Positions 15,803 through 24,598 of a stretch of DNA of 45,728 bases are shown here, in pieces (position 1 is the first letter of the stretch; the number at the start of each line of letters is the position of its first letter). Below the pieces are notes generated by a model. That model was not told where the DNA came from and searched no databases. It saw nothing but the letters and a program-made list of their open reading frames with translations. Origin of the DNA: an uncultured Helicobacteraceae bacterium. Its GTDB lineage: Bacteria; Campylobacterota; Campylobacteria; Campylobacterales; Helicobacteraceae. The position numbers and the translations under genes were made by a program. The stretch lies in assembly GCA_934668765.1 (NCBI GenBank), contig CAKUOH010000019.1:1-45728 (forward strand), given 5' to 3'.

Positions 15803-15868
15803 TTAGCTAAATAATAGGGATTCCCCCCCCCCACATATCGTGCGGTGGTTGCGTGTAAAGCGATTCAT
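15803..15868 (-). CDS. Short leader ORF with G10 tract (21 aa)
   Basis: The ORF starts at ATG 15868-15866 with TAGGACG upstream as RBS, 50 bases after the pglB stop, and reads MNRFTRNHRTICGGGESLLF plus one Ser. The Gly codons are the G10 tract (C10 at 15823-15832 on the plus strand). With one G fewer the frame would run on for a total of about 74 codons, through the family B repeat, and end at 15646, overlapping the start of the GDPD-like gene. It is either a leader that controls the cluster by coupling or the stub of a lost gene. Confidence 0.4.
   Translation of the reverse strand: MNRFTRNHRTICGGGESLLFS
15823..15832. repeat. C10 homopolymer tract
   Basis: Ten C in the leader ORF upstream of the GDPD-like gene; candidate phase-variation site. 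Confidence 0.75.
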
Positions 15869-15918
15869 TATTCGTCCTAAAACTTTAAAAAATTTCCGCA
15901 ATTTTATCACAAAATTTG

Positions 15919-18144
15919 TCATTTTATCATTTTCCACGCTTTTGATTCTTCGCTTTTGTAAATCATCTTAAAGAGATTTCTATCGTAGTTTTCATATAGG
16001 AAAAATTGCACAATTAGCGAATTATTCGTCCGCTCATCGATGATAAAAAACCTGCCTAGCTCTTTGGAAAAAACGACATTATAGTTGCTTTTATCATCAT
16101 TATAGCGCGTAACGCTTGTGCGCAAGAGATTATGCTTTCGCTCTATTACATAAAATGCCTGAATCTTTCGCGCATTGCCCGTTTGCGTGTTTGTAAGTGT
16201 GCCTTTAAGCGAATCAAAGCGCATAGCGTCATCTAGCATATAGATTCCAAACTCGTCATATTTCGCATTTGGATACATTATTAGCTTCGTATCCGTGTAA
16301 GTCGCACTGCCATCGCGCAAATCAATGTCGCTAAATTGCTCTATTGTAGGGGAAAGCTGAAAAAGCTCATAAGGGATATATAGATAAATTTCGCGTTTTT
16401 TTAGTGAATTATCAATGCTTTTTAGGGCGGATTCATCGCTAAAATCCGCTATATTATCGAAAAATGTGTTTGGATTGTCCTTAATGTCGTATTTTTTGAT
16501 GAATTTTTGCATTAGATTCCCACTTATGTCGCTATCATAATACAAACTCGTAGCCATTTTGATGAGATTATAAGATGCTTTTTCATTCGTCCCTGTCAAA
16601 ATCCGCGCTACAAAAAAGTGCATAATGCCATCGACATCAAGCCCTGAGATTATGGAGCGCGTTTTGGTGTAATATGAAGTGAGAAATCCATAATCCCACC
16701 ACGCAATGCTTACATTATCACGGCTTTTTGAATCCTCGTTTATCGCATTTAGCGCGGATAGCTCTTCGTTATAAAGTGATGGCTTATAGCCTATATTTAG
16801 CCCAAAATAGATATGTGGCGCAATGCTAGTATATGCCATAACGGCAAATGTAGCGACTTTCACGCCATCAATTACGATTTTATCATCAAAGATTTTGTGC
16901 GTGTATTGCAGGATTTGGTGCAGTAAATAAAAAATCCCTATGCTAAATACAGGCGAGGCAAACATAGAAAAGCGAATGCCCATCTTAAAAGACGCAAGTC
17001 CTAGTAGTAAAAATGGCAGTAGCATTAGGCTTTGGGGCTTTTTGATAAATAATAGCATAATGCCAACCGCCCCAAATCCAAAGAGAAAATAATCCTCTAT
17101 GATTCGCTCCACACCCTTTTCAATGCTAAGCGTTTGCAATTCTTGTATGCTATCTGCTGTCCCGCGCACTTGGGCGATTGAATCATTTATAAAATCGCCC
17201 ATCACATAGAAAAGAAAGCGCGAAAATCCCGTCTCTACATTTGCCATCAAGCCCACAGCAACGGCGACTAGAAAAATAATTGCGCTTTGGTATTTGAATT
17301 TTGCCTTGATTTGCGCCGTCCAATCGCGGAAAATATAGACTTTATCAATCATAAAGTGCAAGAAAATAGCGATTATTATAAGCTTTGCAAGTAGTGGGAT
17401 TTGAGAAAGCGCAATGATTATAATTGCCAGAGATTCAAAGGTTTGTGGGTTTTTTCGCCTAAAAATTAGTGCATAGCACGCGCACAAAAAGACGCAAAAT
17501 CCAAGCAAATAAATCGCACTTGCACTATGCCACTCGTAAGCTAAAATACAAAAAAATGTCCCCAAAAGCACATCGCGAATCTTATTAAATTCCAAGATTC
17601 GCATTAAAAAATATGCCCCCATAAGCGGTAGCGTCAAAATCAGCATATCCGTATCGTAATATCCGCCCATTGTCCGCACGGAGTAGGCTTGAGTGATGGG
17701 TGCAAGAGTAGCGGAAAAAAGCGCGACAAAGCTACTGCCCGATAAATTTTTAGCAATTAAATACACAGGGATAACAAGCAGTGGGGAAAGCACGATGGGT
17801 AAATAGTAAAAAAATGAATCAAGCGAAATATTCCAAAAAAAACTTATAATTTTATACAAAATCGCACTAAACATCGCAGGTAGCTGAAACTCCGCCGCAG
17901 GATAAAACGCATTTTCGCCTTCAAATCCTTGCAGTAAATCCCGCGTAGCATTTGCGTAGTGATAGCCGTCATTAGTGGTTAGAATGCGCTCACCATTGAA
18001 AAAATACTGCTGCATTAAATCCGTGCCATAAGGATAAGCATAGCGCAGGGCAAAAACTCCCGCAATTATGGCGATGATAAAAATCGCATCAATCACATAA
18101 TGCGCTTGTAATTTTTGATAAAAATCACTCAATTTTTTAAGCAT
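15919..18144 (-). CDS. pglB: Oligosaccharyltransferase PglB (STT3 family)
   Basis: The 741-residue protein has an N-terminal multi-helix membrane part (to about residue 440) and a C-terminal periplasmic domain. The catalytic and sequon-binding motif W-W-D-Y-G is present ('SIAWWDYGFLTSYY', near residue 484). The first loop carries 'NDGYHYANATRDLL', and 'GGYYDTDML' matches the second acidic loop motif. It should transfer lipid-linked glycan to Asn in D/E-x-N-x-S/T sequons in the periplasm. The length fits PglB of Campylobacter and some Helicobacter. No pgl biosynthesis genes surround it, so it is a stand-alone copy here. RBS is CGGAG. Confidence 0.93.
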   Translation of the reverse strand: MLKKLSDFYQKLQAHYVIDAIFIIAIIAGVFALRYAYPYGTDLMQQYFFNGERILTTNDGYHYANATRDLLQGFEGENAFYPAAEFQLPAMFSAILYKIISFFWNISLDSFFYYLPIVLSPLLVIPVYLIAKNLSGSSFVALFSATLAPITQAYSVRTMGGYYDTDMLILTLPLMGAYFLMRILEFNKIRDVLLGTFFCILAYEWHSASAIYLLGFCVFLCACYALIFRRKNPQTFESLAIIIIALSQIPLLAKLIIIAIFLHFMIDKVYIFRDWTAQIKAKFKYQSAIIFLVAVAVGLMANVETGFSRFLFYVMGDFINDSIAQVRGTADSIQELQTLSIEKGVERIIEDYFLFGFGAVGIMLLFIKKPQSLMLLPFLLLGLASFKMGIRFSMFASPVFSIGIFYLLHQILQYTHKIFDDKIVIDGVKVATFAVMAYTSIAPHIYFGLNIGYKPSLYNEELSALNAINEDSKSRDNVSIAWWDYGFLTSYYTKTRSIISGLDVDGIMHFFVARILTGTNEKASYNLIKMATSLYYDSDISGNLMQKFIKKYDIKDNPNTFFDNIADFSDESALKSIDNSLKKREIYLYIPYELFQLSPTIEQFSDIDLRDGSATYTDTKLIMYPNAKYDEFGIYMLDDAMRFDSLKGTLTNTQTGNARKIQAFYVIERKHNLLRTSVTRYNDDKSNYNVVFSKELGRFFIIDERTNNSLIVQFFLYENYDRNLFKMIYKSEESKAWKMIK

Positions 18145-18179
18145 AACAATCTCCGTTTAATAAAAAAGTGGAATTATAG

Positions 18180-18704
18180 CTAAAACGCCTTGCATTCTTG
18201 TAGCATTCTATTCAAATACCCGCTAATTTGCGCCACATAGCTTTGATTTTGGCTAATTATCATCATCTCATAATTCACTTCAAAGGCACTTTTGCTCCAA
18301 TTTGCCGAGCCAAACGCCACGGTTTTATTGTCAATTAGCGCGATTTTATTGTGCATTATGCCACTATATTTGCCATTGTTTTTGCCCTGCAGTGTGCAAA
18401 CTTCGATATTTTTTAGCTTTGCTAGGTAGCCTATTTGTGAGTATAAATCATCAATATTTTGCTTTTTGTCAAAGATGATTTTAAAGCGGACACCGCGTTT
18501 TGCGCTATCCCTAATCGCCTTTGCAATCTCGCGATTTGTAAAGCTATAAATGGCGATTTTCACTTCCTTTTTCGCGCCTTTTATTTCGCTAACTAGCGCA
18601 TTTACGGCTTCTTTTGCATTGTATGGCATAAAGTAAAGCGAATCCGCATTCGCACTTCCTGCAAAAAATCCCGCAAAGATCACCCAAAATACAAACTTTT
18701 TCAT
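18180..18704 (-). CDS. nucT: Secreted phospholipase D-family nuclease (NucT-like)
   Basis: I start at ATG 18704 (174 aa): it has AAGGCGAG upstream and a clear signal peptide 'MKKFVFWVIFAGFFAGSANA'. The longer frame to 18884 overlaps the divergent neighbour and is rejected. One HKD motif is visible, 'MHNKIALIDNKTVAFGSANW' (H-x-K-x4-D, then G-S-x-N), as in Nuc-type nucleases that work as dimers. H. pylori has the nuclease NucT next to the poly-E-rich gene and gmk, matching this order. It probably degrades nucleic acid at the cell surface. Confidence 0.85.
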   Translation of the reverse strand: MKKFVFWVIFAGFFAGSANADSLYFMPYNAKEAVNALVSEIKGAKKEVKIAIYSFTNREIAKAIRDSAKRGVRFKIIFDKKQNIDDLYSQIGYLAKLKNIEVCTLQGKNNGKYSGIMHNKIALIDNKTVAFGSANWSKSAFEVNYEMMIISQNQSYVAQISGYLNRMLQECKAF

Positions 18705-18794
18705 TGATTTTCTCGCCTTTTTTATCAAACATTTAAAGTTAGCGATAATGCTAAAAATCTGCTTAATTTTACTTGAATCTAATATCTTTTTTGC

Positions 18795-18800
18795 TAAAAT
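18795..18800 (+). promoter_or_regulatory. Extended -10 box of the poly-acidic protein/gmk operon
   Basis: TTGCTAAAAT has an extended TG-n-TAAAAT form. It lies 34 bases upstream of the ATG at 18835, in the space between divergent nucT and this gene. Confidence 0.55.
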
Positions 18801-18834
18801 CACGGATTTATTTTGAATTATTTTGGGAGCGATA

Positions 18835-21800
18835 ATGCACTTTTTGCTTGTCAATAAGAACTCTGCGGTTAAAAAGATTTTCAATATTACCGCAAAAAAG
18901 GCTGGAATCGAGCTTGATGTAGTGGATTCTATTGAGAAAATCCCGCTAGATAAGGACTATGGTTGCATTTTTGTCGATGACGAAGTGCTAAAAACAGGCA
19001 ATGTGGGCGATTTTAAGTCCAAAATGATAACTACCAAATTCTGCATTATCCTATCCAAAGATTCACCCCTTGTTAGCGGATTTGATAGCTATATCCGCAA
19101 ACCATTTTTGCCCACAGACATTTATGATGTGCTAAAAAAAGAAAAATACAATGAAATGAATAATGCCCTAGATATGGGCGATAATGATGAAAACTTGGGC
19201 GAAGTAGGCGAAGTCGGCAGTGTAGGCGATATTAACGAAAATAGCGACATAGATTTAAGCGAATTTAGTGATAGCGAAGATGAATTTTTAAGTGGCGCAA
19301 AAGAAGCAGATGAGGCACAAAATATCGACTTTGGCGGGAATCCGATGGGCGGTTCTGCGGATTTGAATCTAAATGATTTGCCTAGTGATTCGATTAGCAA
19401 TGAATCGCCCGAGCCTAGTGCGAGTGATAGTGGTGCTACTAATGATAATAGCACTAGCGAGGACTTTGAGATTCCCACGACTTTTGATTTGGATTCGGTG
19501 GATTTGGGGCATTTGAGCGATTCAAACAACTCTATTGACGATTTGGCAAATCCTGTGGTAAATACAAATGATTCGGCAGATTTGGGTGCGAATCTTGGGA
19601 CTCAAAATGCTGACTTTGACTTAAATACGCCTTCAAATTTAGATGCGAGTCCTGCCACAGATTCGCTTGATTCTTTGCCATATCCAGCTTCCGCAAGTCC
19701 CACGCAAGATACAAATAACGCTCCGATAGATTTGGATTCGATTGATTTAAACGCAAATCCTGCGCAAGATTTGGGGATAGAGCCAGATATAGGAATCGCG
19801 GATTTAGCGCAACCACAAAGCCTTAAAGCAGAGCAAAAGCCACAAAGTGAGATTTTAGAGGAAACTGAATCGCAGGGAAACATCAATGCTTTGGCGGATA
19901 TGGGTGGGAATGACAATAGCGCAAATGCCCAAGATGACATTGATTTTAGCCAAATTATGGCACTGCAAGATGAGATTTTAAAAGAAGAGAAAGAAAATAA
20001 AAAGAAAAGTGTCATCGGTGGCGATATTTACACGCCAAAGGGCGATGAGGTAAATCCTGCGCCAAATGACGCCACGCAAACGCCACCAGAGCAATCCACG
20101 CCACCTGCGCTAGATATAGCCCCGCAAACTCCTGCACCACAGCCCACTTTGCAGGCAGATGATTTTGCAGACATTATGCCAAATCCTGCGGACACTGCGA
20201 ATCCAGCACCAGCATTAGATAACATTGCGCCAGATAATCTCACGCCAAGTCCTGCAAATCCAGCTGATTTGATTGATTTGGATTTGGGAATAGATTTGCA
20301 AAATACGGATTCCAATACGGATTCCATAGATTTGGCGCAGGATTCAGTGCAAAATATCACGCAAGATTCGACTATTGACTTACAAACGCCAGATATTGCC
20401 CTGCAAGATTCCGCGCCACAGACGCCACAAGAGATTTCACAAGATGCGATTGATTTAGCACCTAGTGCGGATTCCATAGATTTGGCGCAGGATTTGCCAC
20501 AAGGTGCGGATTTATCAAGCATAGATTCGGGCACAGATTCGCAAAATCCAATGCAAGATGCGCAAGGCGCAGAAGAAGACTTTTTAGAATCGCTTGATTT
20601 TTTAAAAGACCCAGCTCCCGTGCAAAGCGTAGATTCGGCGGATTTGATAGATTTATCATCGATGGATTCAGCTACGCAAGATTCCGCGCCACAAGATTCG
20701 CTATCCATTGACGCAAATACGCTAGATTCTATGCCGCCACCCGCGCCTCCACCGCTAGATTTGACGCAAGATACGCCACCTAAAAGCGCGCAGCCAGAGA
20801 AAAAGCCAAACTATGAGGAATATAGCTTTGATTCTATGGTCGATTCTATGGCAGATGAGTTATTTGATGGGCTAGATAATCTTAAAGGCATTAGCGATAT
20901 TGCGGACGATTCGCTCACGCCACAGCCCAAGCATAGTGGCAATAATGACATTTTGAATAATTTGGAGATTACGCCACAAAATCTTGACGCGGATTATCAC
21001 GCAGATTTGGCGACTTCAGGGGCGATTGCGGACACGGCGCAAGGCGCAAATCCTGCAAATACTGATGAAGATGCTAATAACTTCAACTCCGCCTTTTCTA
21101 GTGGCATTAGCGCGGAGATGGATTCGATTTCACCAAACTTTAAGGCGCAGGATTTTATACAGGATTTGACGCTTGGGAGCGATACGGCATTGCCAGACTT
21201 TTCAAAGTCGCTAAAACAGCACACCACGCCTGAGCAGCGATATAATATGCTAGGATTGCCCATTGATGAGAGTGGCGATGTGAAAAATATCAATGATTTA
21301 AGCAAAAATGAATTAGAAAACCTTGATGATGAGGCGATTTTGCTACTGCAAGAGAAATCTTTGCAAGAGCCTAAAAAGCCCACCAAGCCTAATAAAGAAG
21401 CCCCCAAAGTCCTAGATAAACAGCAAATTGATGATATTACAAATATTTTGGAGGGGACGCAAAAGCCAAAATCTACGCCCAAACAATCCGCACAAAAGCC
21501 ACAAAAACCAAGCATTGAAATAAGCAATAATGAATTTGACTCACTTACGCAGGAAGCATTAAGCGAAGTTTTGGGCGAGGAAGCATTAGATTTTGAATCT
21601 AGTGCGGATTTTATAAGCGCACCGAATAACGCGCCAAGTAATTCAAACCCTGCGCCCAAAGCTACGAATCCAAGCGTAAATCAAAGCGCGAATATCGATG
21701 CCAATCCACCCAAAAGTGTGCCAAATATAGGCACAGAGATTCCGACACTAGATGAGCCGACTTTGCCAAAGCAAATCAATCTCTCAGACGGTAGCCTAGA

Positions 21801-21906
21801 CATTGCCGAGCTATTGCAGACATTTCCTATCGACAAACTCCGCGAACTTTTAAGTGGCGTCCAAATCACAGTCAATATCACATTTCCCACTAAAAAGCAA
21901 AATTAA
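18835..21906 (+). CDS. Very acidic Asp/Ser/Pro/Gln-rich protein with pseudo-receiver N-terminus
   Basis: The start is set at ATG 18835 because GGGAG is at the right distance (TTG 18823 is upstream of the RBS). The 1023-residue protein has three parts. Residues 1-110 look like a response-regulator fold: strand 'CIFVDDEVL' and the receiver signature 'YIRKPFLPTDIYDVL', but the first acidic pair is replaced by 'VNKN'. The middle 800 or so residues are low-complexity, dominated by D, S, A, P, Q and N in repeats like 'DSIDLAQD'. The last 35 residues ('LDIAELLQTFPIDKLRELL', then 'SGVQITVNITFP') look conserved. I recall the 'poly E-rich protein' HP0322 at this position in H. pylori. Function is unknown. 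Confidence 0.85.
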   Translation: MHFLLVNKNSAVKKIFNITAKKAGIELDVVDSIEKIPLDKDYGCIFVDDEVLKTGNVGDFKSKMITTKFCIILSKDSPLVSGFDSYIRKPFLPTDIYDVLKKEKYNEMNNALDMGDNDENLGEVGEVGSVGDINENSDIDLSEFSDSEDEFLSGAKEADEAQNIDFGGNPMGGSADLNLNDLPSDSISNESPEPSASDSGATNDNSTSEDFEIPTTFDLDSVDLGHLSDSNNSIDDLANPVVNTNDSADLGANLGTQNADFDLNTPSNLDASPATDSLDSLPYPASASPTQDTNNAPIDLDSIDLNANPAQDLGIEPDIGIADLAQPQSLKAEQKPQSEILEETESQGNINALADMGGNDNSANAQDDIDFSQIMALQDEILKEEKENKKKSVIGGDIYTPKGDEVNPAPNDATQTPPEQSTPPALDIAPQTPAPQPTLQADDFADIMPNPADTANPAPALDNIAPDNLTPSPANPADLIDLDLGIDLQNTDSNTDSIDLAQDSVQNITQDSTIDLQTPDIALQDSAPQTPQEISQDAIDLAPSADSIDLAQDLPQGADLSSIDSGTDSQNPMQDAQGAEEDFLESLDFLKDPAPVQSVDSADLIDLSSMDSATQDSAPQDSLSIDANTLDSMPPPAPPPLDLTQDTPPKSAQPEKKPNYEEYSFDSMVDSMADELFDGLDNLKGISDIADDSLTPQPKHSGNNDILNNLEITPQNLDADYHADLATSGAIADTAQGANPANTDEDANNFNSAFSSGISAEMDSISPNFKAQDFIQDLTLGSDTALPDFSKSLKQHTTPEQRYNMLGLPIDESGDVKNINDLSKNELENLDDEAILLLQEKSLQEPKKPTKPNKEAPKVLDKQQIDDITNILEGTQKPKSTPKQSAQKPQKPSIEISNNEFDSLTQEALSEVLGEEALDFESSADFISAPNNAPSNSNPAPKATNPSVNQSANIDANPPKSVPNIGTEIPTLDEPTLPKQINLSDGSLDIAELLQTFPIDKLRELLSGVQITVNITFPTKKQN

Positions 21907-21919
21907 GCCGAGTTAAACA

Positions 21920-22510
21920 ATGATAATCATATCAGGTCCAAGCGGTGCTGGAAAATCAAGCCTTTGCAAAGAGGCGTTTAAGTGCATACCAAATCTCTAC
22001 TTTTCGATTTCATCAACTACGCGCAAAAAGCGCGAGGGCGAGATAGATGGAGTGCATTATAATTTTATTAGCAAGGCGGATTTTGAGCGTGGAATCGCGG
22101 AGGGCGAGTTTTTGGAGTGGGCGAAAGTGCATAGCAATTACTATGGGACGCCAAAAAGCGAGGTGGAAAAGGCACGGATACAGGGGAAAATCATCATTTT
22201 TGACATTGACATCGTGGGGCAAAAGGCAATCAAGGCGCATTACCCAAATGCCACTTCGATTTTTATCACAACGCCAAGCAGGGCGATTTTGGAATCGCGC
22301 CTAAAAGAGCGCGCATTAGATTCGGCGCAAACGATTGCAAAGCGCGTTGAGAGCGCATTTAACGAAATGCAGAGTATGGAGCATTTTGATTTTGTGATTA
22401 TCAATGATGATTTTGAAGTCGCACTAGATGGGTTTTTAAGCATTATCAAAGCCGTGCGTTTTAAAAACAGCGCGGAGTTAAGCCAAAAGATTTGTGATTT
22501 GTGGCAGTGA
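21920..22510 (+). CDS. gmk: Guanylate kinase
   Basis: The 196-residue enzyme phosphorylates GMP to GDP with ATP. Walker A 'SGPSGAGKSSL' is at about residues 5-15. The GMP-binding region 'STTRKKREGEIDGVHYNFIS' and 'FLEWAKVHSNYYGTP' are intact, as are the lid 'SRLKERALDSAQTIAKR' and the C-terminal 'FDFVIINDDFE'. It starts 13 bases after the poly-acidic gene and is in one operon with it. Confidence 0.95.
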   Translation: MIIISGPSGAGKSSLCKEAFKCIPNLYFSISSTTRKKREGEIDGVHYNFISKADFERGIAEGEFLEWAKVHSNYYGTPKSEVEKARIQGKIIIFDIDIVGQKAIKAHYPNATSIFITTPSRAILESRLKERALDSAQTIAKRVESAFNEMQSMEHFDFVIINDDFEVALDGFLSIIKAVRFKNSAELSQKICDLWQ

Positions 22511-22553
22511 AAGCAAATATCATAAAATACACGCAAAACAAAAATGCAGATTT

Positions 22554-23522
22554 TCACACCCTTGTATATTTTAGCCATAATTTACATTGCTCTTTTGCGT
22601 AGCTTTTGGGCAAAATCTTTGTGCCAAACTTAAACAATCCGTGCAAAATTTTAAATTTGACTTTCTTAAAGGGCTTGAATCTGCCATTTGTATCAAAAAA
22701 TAGCCCAAGCGCATTGCGTGTCTTGCGACTAATAAGTATGCCACACTCCGCACTTACTGCGTAATCGAAGTTTGTTAAGCCATATTTTTTATTTAGCAAA
22801 CTCCATATACTTTGGTCGTGGCGATTTTGGATAAAACCTTGCAGATTTGGCGACTTTGATGGGCTGTCATCAACCAAATCAAAGTGATTCCTAAAAATAT
22901 CTAGCCACTCATCGATGATTTGCAGGGTTTTTTGGGATTTTTTCATAAAAATAATTCCGCCCATAATTGAATGCGATTGCGTGAATTTAGCGTCATTTTC
23001 CACGCCAAAATGCCTAAAAATATCGCCCTTTGTGTATTCTTTTTCAATAGTGCCTAAAGAAAAGCCTATCATATCGCTTGATTCAAGCTCTTTTAATTTG
23101 GTAAGTAGATTTTTTGCGCCCTTTGCGCTAAATTCACAGCCCAAATCCGCATAGATTAAAATATCATTGTCATTTATTTGTCGCAAAGATTGCAAGATTA
23201 TTTGCGGTTTCCAGCACCAAAAGCCAAAGCCACGCGTGGGTTTTACTAGCCTTGAGCCCATAAAATATGGGTCATTGCGTCCGCCACTAAATGAATCTGT
23301 GCTTAAATCCCCCCCCCCATTTGCAAACTGCGCCAAATTTATTTCATCATAAAATCTACCCTTAAACTCACGCACGAAGTCCAAGTCCAAATTGCATTCA
23401 TTATAAATAAAAATGTTTTCAAAAATCCCCATAGATAATGCCTGATGATAGTAGCGATATGCAGCAGTGGAGAGATTAAGATTGCCAAAAGCACAGAGAT
23501 AGATTTTGGGTTGTGTTTGCAT
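22554..23522 (-). CDS. Putative phase-variable glycosyltransferase
   Basis: The 322-residue protein starts 'KIYLCAFGNLNLSTAAYRYY' and has 'GFGFWCWKPQIIL' followed by 'DILIYADLGCEF', where Y-A-D-L is a likely metal-binding site. A central 'HSIMGGIIFMKKS' and a C-terminal 'NRHDQSIWSLL' fit small GT-A enzymes of glycan loci. Poly-G (10 bases, plus strand C10 at 23309-23318) codes for Gly near residue 70, and with 10 it is in frame, so this gene is ON. RBS AAAAAGGACG is strong. Acceptor and sugar are unknown. Confidence 0.65.
   Translation of the reverse strand: MQTQPKIYLCAFGNLNLSTAAYRYYHQALSMGIFENIFIYNECNLDLDFVREFKGRFYDEINLAQFANGGGDLSTDSFSGGRNDPYFMGSRLVKPTRGFGFWCWKPQIILQSLRQINDNDILIYADLGCEFSAKGAKNLLTKLKELESSDMIGFSLGTIEKEYTKGDIFRHFGVENDAKFTQSHSIMGGIIFMKKSQKTLQIIDEWLDIFRNHFDLVDDSPSKSPNLQGFIQNRHDQSIWSLLNKKYGLTNFDYAVSAECGILISRKTRNALGLFFDTNGRFKPFKKVKFKILHGLFKFGTKILPKSYAKEQCKLWLKYTRV
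23309..23318. repeat. C10 homopolymer tract (phase-variation site)
   Basis: Ten C inside the glycosyltransferase at 22554-23522, about 70 codons from its start; any change not divisible by three truncates the protein. Confidence 0.8.
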
Positions 23523-23564
23523 AGCCGTCCTTTTTGCGTGAAATTTGCGTAAAATAAAAGCGCA

Positions 23565-23570
23565 ATTATA
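23565..23570 (-). promoter_or_regulatory. -10 box of the 22554-23522 gene
   Basis: The minus strand reads TGCTATAATTGCGC, a perfect TATAAT, about 43 bases before the start codon. Confidence 0.55.
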
Positions 23571-23613
23571 GCAGAAACTTTGCGTTTAATTAGCAGATTT
23601 GCGTGAATCTAAA

Positions 23614-24516
23614 CTACGACTTATAGCTCTCCACGAAATCCTTGATTCGCTCCCGCACACGCGAATCTATGTGGATTTTTAAGCTTAAAATACTTAAAGG
23701 CAGCTCGCATTTGCTTAATTTCACAAAATCCTTGCTTGTTACAAGCAAGGAAGTCGCGCCCGTGCGTTTAAACTCGGTGCTTAAAAAGTCCAAATCAAAC
23801 TGCGCGTGGTCTTTTAGCAAAATCTTACCGATGATATTTGGTGGCAGAAATTCATCAAGCCTTGTGGGATTTGCGATGGCAGTTAGTAGTAGCATTCGCG
23901 CTGTGGCGTTTTCTATGCCGACTTCGCGCGTGTAATCCACGCCCTCTTTTAGATTCAAATCGCCTTTGGCAAAGGGATTTTCGCGGTAGATTCCGCTAGG
24001 TAGCGGGAGCTTAAAAAATGGTTCTAGCTTGGGCGACAAGATGATATTTAGCTTTTTAAAGTTAAAGCGAAATCCATCATCTAAAAAGACGATTTTTGCA
24101 CCTAATTTTTGCGCCTCTAAAATCCCTGCCACTCTATCTTTGCTGACAATCACACTTGCATTTTTTAGCGAAAGCGCAATTAAAAACGCTTCATCGCCAC
24201 TTTGCTCTTGTGTAGCACAGATTTCGCCATTGTGTGAAACTACGACTAGCCCTTTGCTTTTGCGCTTATAACCACGCGAGATGACAGCGACATTTTTAAA
24301 ATCCTTTGCGATTTCGCATAAAAAGGGCGTTTTCCCGCTACCACCTGCTATGAGATTCCCCACACTAATTATAGGAATTTTGAACTCATAATATTTGGCA
24401 CATTTACGCCGTAAAGTCGCTATGATAAGATAAAAAATCGATATAGGCAACAAAACAATGCTAATGTAAATATGCAAGAAATTTGGCTTATAAAAATATC
24501 TATCGATAAAACGCAA
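23614..24516 (-). CDS. lpxK: Tetraacyldisaccharide 4'-kinase
   Basis: The 300-residue protein has one N-terminal membrane segment ('IYISIVLLPISIFYLII') and the LpxK P-loop 'GNLIAGGSGKTPF' at about residues 53-65, then 'VAVISRGYKRKSKG' and 'FLDDGFRF'. It phosphorylates the 4'-position of the lipid A disaccharide at the inner membrane. The start is TTG 24516-24514 with AAGGGA upstream. The length and motifs are normal. nadE lies upstream on the same strand. Confidence 0.92.
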   Translation of the reverse strand: MRFIDRYFYKPNFLHIYISIVLLPISIFYLIIATLRRKCAKYYEFKIPIISVGNLIAGGSGKTPFLCEIAKDFKNVAVISRGYKRKSKGLVVVSHNGEICATQEQSGDEAFLIALSLKNASVIVSKDRVAGILEAQKLGAKIVFLDDGFRFNFKKLNIILSPKLEPFFKLPLPSGIYRENPFAKGDLNLKEGVDYTREVGIENATARMLLLTAIANPTRLDEFLPPNIIGKILLKDHAQFDLDFLSTEFKRTGATSLLVTSKDFVKLSKCELPLSILSLKIHIDSRVRERIKDFVESYKS

Positions 24517-24598
24517 TTTTTTCCCTTTTTAAGTGCAAATCTTTTGAATTAACCCATTGAATCAACTTGCGAATCCATGCACATAACATTCAAACTTC

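Noticed and set aside
15646..15834. 62-residue ORF upstream of the GDPD-like gene
   Set aside because: In the present frame it has no RBS and is mostly repeat DNA; it is kept only as the alternative continuation of the leader ORF.
18705..18884. Longer N-terminus of the NucT-like gene
   Set aside because: It overlaps the start of the divergent gene and hides the signal peptide; ATG 18704 has an RBS and a clear signal sequence.
19122..21890. Several long antisense ORFs opposite the poly-acidic gene
   Set aside because: They mirror the biased Asp/Ser codons (giving Ser/Leu/Ala-rich products) and have no RBS or family signature.
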